6,303 nucleotides of DNA from Deltaproteobacteria bacterium (GTDB taxonomy: Bacteria > Desulfobacterota > Desulfobacteria > Desulfobacterales > UBA11574), in the NCBI GenBank assembly GCA_019313025.1, contig JAFDCA010000318.1, forward strand, positions 1 through 6,303, in the 5' to 3' direction. Under the pieces are notes generated by a model. It saw only the letters and a program-made list of their open reading frames with translations, was not told the origin of the DNA and did not search any database. The position numbers and the translations under genes were made by a program. Positions 1 through 5,530 of the stretch are shown one piece after another. Within the stretch, counting starts at the first letter, position 1. Each line of letters starts with the position of its first letter.

Positions 1-368
1 AAATCAAAGATCTCTGGTATTCGATTCAAAACCGTTACGAGACAAATGGAGGTGTGAATGCACGCTACGACAAAACCCGCTACCACGGTCTGAATCTGCA
101 CTCATACTGGTTTCGCTCCACCATTCAATTTCGCTATCATTCAGCCCTACTGGAAAAAGTAGATGAAGCCATCCAATGGATCATTTTTACCCAATTTCTT
201 ATTGAGTTGAGCCAGGGTTACGTTCCGGATATCTTTTACTACCCTGAAGCGAACAAGTGGCTGAAAACCATCTATGAGATATACACAGAGTTCGGTTATC
301 AGGAAGGTATCAAACAGGCATCACCTATCGAAGTTCAGTCAGTAGAACATATAAAATTATTTGATTAA
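1..368 (+). CDS. Amidoligase-like (COOH-NH2 ligase) protein, C-terminal part
   Basis: The frame is open from the first base of the window (first full codon at base 3) to TAA at 366-368, giving 121 residues. The N-terminus lies upstream of the window, so the GTG at 54 is internal and not a start. The stretch RYDKTRYHGLNLHSYWFRS followed by TIQFRYHSALLEK resembles the C-terminal core of the amidoligase_2 family, which has the glutamine-synthetase/glutamyl-cysteine-ligase fold and is predicted to form amide bonds using ATP. Family members usually read T-(V/I)-E-F-R at the second motif; here the Glu is Gln (codon CAA at 126-128). The amphipathic region after it (KVDEAIQWIIFTQFLIELS) fits the helix that normally follows. 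The gene ends 16 bases before a glutamine amidotransferase gene, so the two are probably co-transcribed. Amidoligases are known by comparative genomics to neighbour class II amidotransferases. Family assignment rests on motif memory only, and the N-terminal active-site half cannot be seen. Confidence 0.72.
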   Translation, partial: IKDLWYSIQNRYETNGGVNARYDKTRYHGLNLHSYWFRSTIQFRYHSALLEKVDEAIQWIIFTQFLIELSQGYVPDIFYYPEANKWLKTIYEIYTEFGYQEGIKQASPIEVQSVEHIKLFD

Positions 369-384
369 TTAATCTGGTGTGATC

Positions 385-1125
385 ATGTGTGACATATTGG
401 CCATCTCGGCGGGTTATAACTATACCCCCAAAAACTATCTGCCCATATTCGCGGAGAAGGGGAGTGAAAACATAAACGGATGGGGTATCGGTTTTTTTCG
501 CGAGGATCAGGCTTTGGTGGAAAAATCCGAGGAGCAGGTGTTTAGTGATCATCAAGTTCATGAAAGCTTTCAGAGACTTGCACGGGTAATCGACAGCCGG
601 ATAATCATTGCCCATGTGAATTGTCCAAAAAGCGGCGGCCGCCATAGTGCCCAACTCCATCCCTTCAAGCTTTCCTTTTTGGATCATGACTGGCTGTTTG
701 CCCATGTGGGTGTTGTCGAGAACATTAACACATATCAAACCACAGGAGCACCTCGACTTGAAGTTGATGTCTATACAGCCAGAATTTTTGAATATTTAAG
801 AGATGAACTGGTCTTGCTGCACCGCAAGAACCCTTACATTAGTGTATACATCGCCCTGCGCATCGCTATTCAAAAACTCCTGGATGACTATCCCGGGAAT
901 TACGCCTTTTTTCTGGCCAATGAATCGTTTCTCTTTGCCTTTTGTAACTCTCGACATCTGATGGTTCTCAAGGAGTCCGAAAGTATGGGGGACATTCTGC
1001 TGGTAACTTCTATTAAGGAAGGACTCAGTCGCACCGATTGGCACCCCATCACACCGGATCCGCAATCTTTAGGTGAGCTTTTGGTGATTGCAGGTCCGGA
1101 TGTATTGTATGCCAGTGACGTTTAA
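385..1125 (+). CDS. Class II glutamine amidotransferase paralogue with a degenerate glutamine site
   Basis: This 246-residue protein begins MCDILAIS. I chose ATG 385 over the in-frame GTG at 379 because the family needs Cys directly after the initiator Met as the N-terminal nucleophile. The layout is that of YafJ-type class II (Ntn-hydrolase) amidotransferases: Cys2, GWGIGF at 32-37, RIIIAH at 72-77, LHPF at 91-94, WLFAH at 103-107, and a C-terminal PGNYAFFLAN/LFAF sheet region. However, the positions that bind glutamine in the family are changed. The Arg after AH(V/I) is Asn79, the Thr three residues later is Lys82, the oxyanion Asn of FAHNG is Val108, and the substrate Asp is Tyr130. The gene just downstream keeps all four at identical positions and is about 56% identical over the first 77 residues (43 by my count). 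Normal glutaminase activity is therefore doubtful. A regulatory subunit or a changed amide substrate are alternatives. A weak GGTG at 376-379 may serve as ribosome binding site. Confidence 0.87.
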   Translation: MCDILAISAGYNYTPKNYLPIFAEKGSENINGWGIGFFREDQALVEKSEEQVFSDHQVHESFQRLARVIDSRIIIAHVNCPKSGGRHSAQLHPFKLSFLDHDWLFAHVGVVENINTYQTTGAPRLEVDVYTARIFEYLRDELVLLHRKNPYISVYIALRIAIQKLLDDYPGNYAFFLANESFLFAFCNSRHLMVLKESESMGDILLVTSIKEGLSRTDWHPITPDPQSLGELLVIAGPDVLYASDV

Positions 1126-1296
1126 TTCCGGTTGCCCGTTCCTGGTTGAAACATGAGACAAAAATAGTCCTTAATCGCTTGTATTGGATTAATATACTGC
1201 GTTACACCATTACTCCAACACTCCAAAGAATATTTAAGAATGTGAAAGCTTTTCAATATTCATCATACTCTAATCCGCCTCATAAAGTTCAAACTA
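1126..1296 (+). promoter_or_regulatory. Intergenic gap with a weak promoter-like box
   Basis: This is a 171-base AT-rich gap between the two amidotransferase paralogues, far longer than the other gaps in the cluster. TATACT at 1193-1198 resembles a -10 box, but the best upstream partner (TTAATC at 1171-1176, 16-base spacer) is poor. A 7-base inverted repeat, GAATATT (1228-1234) and AATATTC (1255-1261), encloses AAAGCTTT (1245-1252); it could be an operator or simply AT-rich noise. No coding sequence is evident, and no good Shine-Dalgarno sequence precedes ATG 1297. The gap leaves room for separate control of the downstream genes. Confidence 0.25.
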
Positions 1297-2040
1297 ATGT
1301 GTGACCTTTTCGCCCTCTCTGCCAAGAAAGACTATTCGGCCCCTGAATTCCTGCCTGTTTTTGCAGTTCAGGCCAAAAAAAACATGGATGGCTGGGGCAT
1401 TGGTTTTTATCGCAAACACCGTGCCCTGGTTGAAAAGTCGGCTGAAAAGATTTTCCACTCAGGCCAATTGCACGACAGTTTTCAGAGACTGGCCCGTGTT
1501 GTAAAGAGCAGAATCATCATCTGCCATCTCCGATTTCGGACCAGTGGGCTCGTGGACGAGTGCCATGCCCATCCTTTTGTTCTAAAATTTGCCGGACATG
1601 ATTGGATTTTTGCCCATAACGGCAAAGCACCGGTCATTGAATCTTACAAAAGCAGCGGCATTGTCATTGAAGATGCCATCAGTGACTCGGCCAGAGTATT
1701 TGAATACCTCCGAGACCATATGGAAGACCATCACAAAGAGGATGCAAAGCCTGAGAAGCTTTTTAACACACTGTTAAACAGCATTTCGAAAATGATGGAC
1801 CAGTATCCGGGCGAATACAATTTTTTACTGTCCAACGGACATCTTCTATTTGCCTTCACCAATCATCGACAGTTTATGTTAATGAAAGGAAGCCGGAAAT
1901 TAAAAGGTGCCTTTTTTCTCACCACCCTGCCACGCGGATTAACCAAAGAAAAGTGGCTGCGTGTGGCAAAAGCCACCAATCGCCGGGGACTGCTTCTTGC
2001 AATTTCAGGTAATGATGTTATTTTACATCAATCAATTTAA
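1297..2040 (+). CDS. Class II glutamine amidotransferase (YafJ-type), intact active site
   Basis: This 247-residue cytoplasmic protein begins MCDLFALSAK, so the mature chain would start with the catalytic Cys (Cys2 here). It is expected to hydrolyse glutamine to glutamate and deliver ammonia to a partner enzyme. Visible family motifs, in order, are GWGIGFYR at 32-39; HLRFRTSG at 77-84 with Arg79 and Thr82, which match GlmS Arg73 and Thr76; AHPF at 91-94; WIFAHNG at 103-109 with the oxyanion pair Asn108-Gly109; and ISDSARVFEYL from 128 with Asp130, matching GlmS Asp123. The C-terminal half (YPGEYNFLLSN, LLFAFTNHR, and LTTLPRGLTKEKW) is the usual YafJ-type extension. There is no fused synthase domain, so the acceptor enzyme must be separate. 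The candidates are the upstream amidoligase or the PP-loop protein 37 bases downstream. It is a tandem paralogue of the gene at 385-1125, without gaps through residue 130. Confidence 0.93.
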   Translation: MCDLFALSAKKDYSAPEFLPVFAVQAKKNMDGWGIGFYRKHRALVEKSAEKIFHSGQLHDSFQRLARVVKSRIIICHLRFRTSGLVDECHAHPFVLKFAGHDWIFAHNGKAPVIESYKSSGIVIEDAISDSARVFEYLRDHMEDHHKEDAKPEKLFNTLLNSISKMMDQYPGEYNFLLSNGHLLFAFTNHRQFMLMKGSRKLKGAFFLTTLPRGLTKEKWLRVAKATNRRGLLLAISGNDVILHQSI

Positions 2041-2077
2041 CATAAAAAATCCGAAAAAATACCCCTCAAATAGTAAC

Positions 2078-2950
2078 ATGCAACGTTATTCATCGACATA
2101 TGAAAAGCAATTACAGGAGTTGTTTTTAAACAAATCCGATCTAATTATCGATTTTCCAGAGTGGCTCCTTTCCCAGCAGACCATTGAAACCTATCGGTCC
2201 ATTTCAAAACTGGCCTTGGTTGAAATCGCCGGCCGTGACAGCATCGCCGCCGCAGTGAAAAGCGCCCAGGAAAACGGTTTCACCGATCTGTTGCCCACTT
2301 ATGTATATACCGGAACAGAGTACGGCCCATGGGACACCGTAAACCAGGCGCTTTTCAGACTAAAGGGCCGTTTGCCCCATGTTCGGCTCCATCCTTTGAT
2401 TGTTTTGGGTTCCCCGGATTTTTGGAGAGCCCTCAACGGTGTCTTTATCAGTGAACTGTTGTCATTATACAATTTTTATACCCCTTGCATTGGTTGCCAC
2501 GTATATCTGCATGCGGTTCGTATTCCTTTGGCGATTTTACTCGGCAACATTCCCATTATATCCGGAGAGCGTGAACGTCATAACGGTTCCGTAAAAATAA
2601 ACCAAATCCCTGAAGCTCTGAATTATTATAAGCGTCTGACCGAAACCTTCGAGATTCAATTGCTCTTTCCGATTCGCAACATCAGCCGCGGCCAAGAAAT
2701 AGAAGCCATTTTAAAAATGGATTGGCATGAGAGCAAAGAGCAATTGTACTGCTGTCTTTCTGGCAACTATCGCTTGGTTGATGGTTCAGTTAAGATGGAC
2801 AAAAAGCAGGTGGTACGCTACCTCAATGAATTTGGCATACCGTGTGTCGAGAATATTATCCGGAAGTATCTATCCGGAAACATACCGAATCATACAAAAA
2901 TCGCAAAACAAACCATACGAGAGCTGATATCTGTGGGGAGTACCCAATGA
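2078..2950 (+). CDS. PP-loop (ATP pyrophosphatase / HUP-fold) family protein with CxxC
   Basis: This is a 290-residue protein. Near the N-terminus, LALVEIAGRDSIAAAV (45-60) matches the strand-loop-helix of a PP-loop, whose classic form SGGxDS binds ATP phosphates; here it reads AGRDS (51-55). Later come YVYTGTEYG (75-83), a CIGC motif (Cys137, Cys140) followed by HVYLHAVRIPLA, ISGERERHNG (161-170), LLFPIR (195-200) and EQLYCCLSGNYR (221-232, Cys225-Cys226). The order PP-loop, CxxC, later Cys recalls TtcA-type tRNA thiolases, in which three Cys hold an iron-sulfur cluster. I do not recognise the exact family. Activation of a substrate by adenylation is the general expectation. I chose ATG 2078, but no clear Shine-Dalgarno sequence precedes it. 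ATG 2015 (AGG at 2007-2009) is an alternative that would overlap the preceding gene by 26 bases and add 21 residues. The stop overlaps the next start as ATGA, indicating translational coupling. Confidence 0.65.
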   Translation: MQRYSSTYEKQLQELFLNKSDLIIDFPEWLLSQQTIETYRSISKLALVEIAGRDSIAAAVKSAQENGFTDLLPTYVYTGTEYGPWDTVNQALFRLKGRLPHVRLHPLIVLGSPDFWRALNGVFISELLSLYNFYTPCIGCHVYLHAVRIPLAILLGNIPIISGERERHNGSVKINQIPEALNYYKRLTETFEIQLLFPIRNISRGQEIEAILKMDWHESKEQLYCCLSGNYRLVDGSVKMDKKQVVRYLNEFGIPCVENIIRKYLSGNIPNHTKIAKQTIRELISVGSTQ

Positions 2951-3765
2951 AACCAAAAATTGCGCTGTGCAACTTTTTCGATGATATAAAACAACTCAAA
3001 GCATTTGTCCTCGATAATGATTTTTCAGGCGTAGACTGGTCGTTTAATATGGAAGATCTTCCATCAAGTCCTTTGGAAGAAACCCGTTGGGTAGAAAGTC
3101 TATCCGTTTTGAACCCCCTCGAGGTGCGTTACCATTGTCCGTTTATGAAAGTCGATCTCGGTCACGAAGATTCTTCTAAAGTATTGTCGGCCCTTAAACT
3201 TTTCCATCAAGTTATTCGCCTGGTCTCCAAAACCAACGGCAGATTCTTGACGTTGCATGTGGGGCTCGGTCATAATACGACGCGCATACTTTCATGGGAA
3301 AGAACCATCACCAATTTGCGCAGCCTGGTTCAGTACGGCGCTGATCGCGGCGTGAGAGTCTGTCTGGAAAACCTGGCCTGGGGATGGACCAGCAAACCCA
3401 ATCTCTTTGAGAAATTAATCCGACGAACCGGCGCGGGAGTGACCTTTGACATCGGTCATGCACTCGCCTGCGAATCTGTCAGCAACCAATATTTTTCTCC
3501 GGAAGACTTTGTCTCCCCCCACCCGGATCGAGTCCACAATGCACATATCTATCATACCGAAATTTCCGGGTTGGGACACGTAGCGCCCGATGGAATCGAA
3601 GACATCAAAGAACGTCTGGATATATTGTGCCAAACCGGCTGTTCCTGGTGGGTCATTGAAATAAAAGAAACCCAAAAGTTGCTGTGGACAAAGCAGATCA
3701 TAGACGACTATATTGATAAAGCATTTCCGGTAAAAGTTGCGGACGTGTCAATTACGAATAAGTAA
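2947..3765 (+). CDS. Xylose isomerase-like TIM-barrel protein (sugar phosphate isomerase/epimerase family)
   Basis: This is a 272-residue cytoplasmic protein. ATG 2947 is favoured because GGGGAG (2935-2940) lies 6 bases upstream and the start overlaps the preceding stop by four bases; the longer in-frame start at 2842 would lie deep inside that gene. The AP-endonuclease-2/xylose-isomerase barrel pattern is visible strand by strand: LTLHVG (His104), VCLENLAWG (Glu141), VTFDIGHA (Asp168, His171), VHNAHIYHT (His200, His203), GHVAPDGIED (His211, Asp215) and WWVIEIKE (Glu238). These residues are the usual divalent-metal ligands and base pairs of the family, so an active metal-dependent enzyme is likely. 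Members include isomerases, epimerases, dehydratases and endonuclease IV; the His-Glu-Asp-His pattern cannot separate them. Coupling to the PP-loop gene suggests action on the same substrate or its precursor. A possible terminator lies about 100 bases downstream. Confidence 0.87.
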   Translation: MKPKIALCNFFDDIKQLKAFVLDNDFSGVDWSFNMEDLPSSPLEETRWVESLSVLNPLEVRYHCPFMKVDLGHEDSSKVLSALKLFHQVIRLVSKTNGRFLTLHVGLGHNTTRILSWERTITNLRSLVQYGADRGVRVCLENLAWGWTSKPNLFEKLIRRTGAGVTFDIGHALACESVSNQYFSPEDFVSPHPDRVHNAHIYHTEISGLGHVAPDGIEDIKERLDILCQTGCSWWVIEIKETQKLLWTKQIIDDYIDKAFPVKVADVSITNK

Positions 3766-3870
3766 ATCAGATATTCGGCATATACAGGTTCATGGGGTAT
3801 GTTTTTCCATTTAACTCAGACAGCTATGCGTCTACTCATTTCAATGACTTAGCAAAGGTGACATTCCTTC

Positions 3871-3928
3871 CGCTCTATCCCTTTGGACTTCTATGCTGAT
3901 GGGGAGAGCGAAATGGATAATTTTTTTT
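3871..3928 (+). terminator. Possible Rho-independent terminator after the TIM-barrel gene
   Basis: CGCTCT (3871-3876) pairs with AGAGCG (3905-3910), and CCC (3879-3881) can extend the stem with GGG (3901-3903) across a bulge. A run of eight Ts follows at 3921-3928. The loop is long (about 19 bases) and the T run starts 10 bases after the stem, so it is imperfect. Its position about 105 bases after the stop of the upstream gene supports it. Confidence 0.38.
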
Positions 3929-3956
3929 AAAAAGCGTGTACTGTCTGAATGGTTTA

Positions 3957-4068
3957 GGGATCGTTAGAAAGAACAGATGCATGCCGAAACATTTCTACAT
4001 TAAGAAAGTGATTGTTTCAAATCGAACCCTTTGTTTTTATATTAAAACCTGTTCTTTCTTTACGATCC
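3957..4068. mobile_element. Putative MITE-like inverted-repeat element with TTTA flanks
   Basis: The left end GGATCGTTAGAAAGAACAG (3958-3976) is the near-perfect reverse complement of the right end at 4049-4068: 11 inner bases (AGAAAGAACAG) match exactly, then the outer part (GGATCGT) matches after one extra base and one mismatch. The same tetranucleotide TTTA lies immediately outside both ends (3953-3956 and 4069-4072), as expected of a target-site duplication. The 72-base interior has no coding sequence. This fits a miniature inverted-repeat element mobilised in trans by an unseen transposase. Alternatives are a long-looped RNA hairpin or chance, since TTTA is common in AT-rich sequence. 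Confidence 0.45.
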
Positions 4069-4118
4069 TTTAATCATGAGTTTACACGGTTTGAAAAAAA
4101 GCATTATCCTTGAAGCGA

Positions 4119-4124
4119 TATAAT
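4119..4124 (+). promoter_or_regulatory. Candidate -10 box for the phosphoglycerate-mutase homologue
   Basis: TATAAT is a perfect sigma-70 -10 consensus. A matching -35 at normal spacing is absent; TTGAAA at 4091-4096 is 22 bases away, which is too far. Transcription would begin near 4130-4132, giving a leader of about 53-55 bases that starts with the hairpin described at 4132-4181. A weak -35 would suggest help from an activator. Confidence 0.5.
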
Positions 4125-4131
4125 AAATAAT

Positions 4132-4181
4132 AACACCCCGACTCCCGAATTAAATAGCATTTTTAATTCAATTAAGGTGTT
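4132..4181 (+). promoter_or_regulatory. Leader hairpin that would cover the ribosome binding site
   Basis: Two nested perfect inverted repeats lie directly before the start codon. The outer pair is AACACC (4132-4137) with GGTGTT (4176-4181); the inner pair is GAATTAAA (4147-4154) with TTTAATTC (4162-4169), with a 7-base loop. The Shine-Dalgarno-like AAGGTG (4174-4179), 5 bases before ATG 4185, overlaps the outer 3' arm and would be paired when the hairpin forms. The first arm begins at the predicted transcription start. A translational switch or thermosensor-like element is possible; an operator on DNA is the alternative. Confidence 0.45.
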
Positions 4182-4184
4182 CAA

Positions 4185-5492
4185 ATGAAGGTAATCCTGG
4201 TTCTTTTGGATGGGTTGGGCGATCGATCCTACAGTGCGCTGAATCATCGGACACCCCTTGAAGCTGCCGACACCCCTAACCTTGACCGCCTGGCCGAACT
4301 GGGTGGAAATGGATTGTTTCACCCTTCAAGCCTTGGTCTATGTTTTCCCAGCGAGATCGCCCACTTTTTGCTTTTTGGCTACGATTTGAAGAAATTTCCC
4401 GGCCGGGGACTACTTGAAGCCGTGGGTGAAGGGGTATCTTTTGACAATGATGACGTGCTGGTGTTAGCGCACATTTCCGGAGTCATATGGGAAAACAACC
4501 GACCTGTTCTGACATTGGGTCGGGATCATATCAAAGGGACATTTAAAGATATCGGTCGCTTGTATTCTCTCATCGGCAATTTCGAATCTGATGGTATCAG
4601 CATTCGGCTTCAACAAACCCGGCGAAATGATGCCATACTAATTTTAAACGGCCCGGTTTCGCCATACATATCCGACTCAGATCCGATCATTCTCGGAAAA
4701 CCCATCAGCAAAATTGTGCCATTGTCTGAAAATCCGGAGCTTGAAAAAAGCAGATTTACCGCCAAGGCATTGAACCACTATCTCACGTTCTGTTATCACC
4801 AGCTTAATAGTACCATTATTAGGGATCTATCCCATGTACTTAAACCTCCGGCAGAATATTTTCTGGTCACCCAGCGAAGCGGTCGCCGTATCAACCTGCC
4901 ATCTTTTCAGCAACGCTGGGGTGTCAATGGACTGATGATGGCCTCGTCCTCTGTTTATGGTGGTTTGGCACATGAACTGGGAATCGATTATCAATCGGTT
5001 CAGGACTCTGATGATCCGGGCATGGACTTAAAAGATCGGATCCGTCTGGCGCTGTTCGATACAACGCATGATTTTATCCACGTTCATACCAAAGTGCCTG
5101 ACGAAGCCGCCCACACCGGAGAGCCGCTTTACAAAATGAATCAGATTTCCCGTCTGGATCGAGGACTAAAAGAGCTGGTACAGGTCGTAGAAAATGAAAA
5201 AGATCTGCTGGTGGTTGTAACGGCCGACCATTCAACACCGAGTATATCATCCATGATTCACTCGGGAGAACCTGTACCTGTGCTTATGGCCGGTCCGAGT
5301 GTGCGCCGAGATGATGTTGAGCATTTTTCCGAGATCAAGGCTCCAAGGGGATGCCTGGGACTCTTACGGGGTGCTGAGTTGATGTACATGATTCTTAATT
5401 TTTCGAATCGAGGCAGTTTATACGGGCATCAATTGGGACCGATCCAAAGGGACTATCTGCCGTCCGATGATGATTCATTTGAACTTATTTAA
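4185..5492 (+). CDS. Archaeal-type cofactor-independent phosphoglycerate mutase homologue (alkaline phosphatase superfamily)
   Basis: This 435-residue protein is slightly longer than the roughly 400 usual for ApgM. It opens MKVILVLLDGLGDR (metal Asp9), then TPLEAADTPNLDRLA (23-37), and FPSEIAH (54-60), where Ser56 aligns with the phosphorylated Ser of SDTAH in ApgM. GYD and PGRGLLEAVGEG (72-83) follow. The C-terminal metal site is clear: KVPDEAAHTG (Asp306, His310), TADHSTP (Asp348, His349) and HSGEPVPVL (His359). The core metal and nucleophile set is therefore complete. The segment that in ApgM reads like R-x-NF-x-T and D-RRAGR is instead LAHISGV (94-100) and TLGRDHI (110-116), so the substrate may not be phosphoglycerate. 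Such homologues also occur in phosphonate and secondary metabolism. A promoter-like box and leader hairpin precede it. It ends 38 bases before the PAS-protein gene, which may be co-transcribed. Confidence 0.87.
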   Translation: MKVILVLLDGLGDRSYSALNHRTPLEAADTPNLDRLAELGGNGLFHPSSLGLCFPSEIAHFLLFGYDLKKFPGRGLLEAVGEGVSFDNDDVLVLAHISGVIWENNRPVLTLGRDHIKGTFKDIGRLYSLIGNFESDGISIRLQQTRRNDAILILNGPVSPYISDSDPIILGKPISKIVPLSENPELEKSRFTAKALNHYLTFCYHQLNSTIIRDLSHVLKPPAEYFLVTQRSGRRINLPSFQQRWGVNGLMMASSSVYGGLAHELGIDYQSVQDSDDPGMDLKDRIRLALFDTTHDFIHVHTKVPDEAAHTGEPLYKMNQISRLDRGLKELVQVVENEKDLLVVVTADHSTPSISSMIHSGEPVPVLMAGPSVRRDDVEHFSEIKAPRGCLGLLRGAELMYMILNFSNRGSLYGHQLGPIQRDYLPSDDDSFELI

Positions 5493-5530
5493 CTTTTATT
5501 GTGTATTCTTATTGATTGGAGTTTTATCAG

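Larger units (their letters stand above)
3766..4184. other. 419-base intergenic region without a recognisable gene
   Basis: I see no credible coding sequence here on either strand: frames are broken by frequent stops and nothing resembles a known peptide. From left to right it holds about 100 bases of unassigned sequence, a hairpin followed by eight Ts (3871-3928), a 112-base inverted-repeat element (3957-4068), a TATAAT box (4119-4124) and a hairpin over the next ribosome binding site (4132-4181). It separates the cluster ending at 3765 from the phosphoglycerate-mutase homologue. Confidence 0.7.

Noticed and set aside
54..56. GTG at 54 as start of a 104-residue gene
   Set aside because: The frame is open without stop back to base 3, and the upstream residues (DLWYSIQNRYE) continue the amidoligase-like pattern, so the GTG is internal.
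379..384. GTG 379 as start of the first amidotransferase
   Set aside because: It would place two residues before MCD, whereas class II amidotransferases need Cys immediately after the removed Met; the paralogue also starts MCD.
325..738. Minus-strand open frame of 137 codons
   Set aside because: It is antisense to the clearly coding first amidotransferase, and its translation matches no family I recognise. The other minus-strand frames at 796-1065, 3415-3675, 5636-5908 and 6017-6208 fail for the same reason.
1176..1201. Operator-like inverted repeat CGC..GTAT / ATAC.GCG between the amidotransferase genes
   Set aside because: The arms are only 3 and 4 bases with unequal gaps, which is expected by chance in AT-rich sequence.
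1228..1261. GAATATT / AATATTC repeat as a terminator of the first amidotransferase gene
   Set aside because: The stem is AT-only apart from one G-C pair, the loop is 20 bases, and no T run follows. It is mentioned only as a weak regulatory possibility.
1961..2077. Longer start at 1961 for the PP-loop gene
   Set aside because: It would overlap the preceding gene by 80 bases, and the added residues are an out-of-frame reading of that gene's conserved C-terminus.
4104..4322. Minus-strand open frame of 72 codons across the mutase start
   Set aside because: It overlaps the conserved N-terminus of the mutase homologue and the leader hairpin, and it has no recognisable domain.
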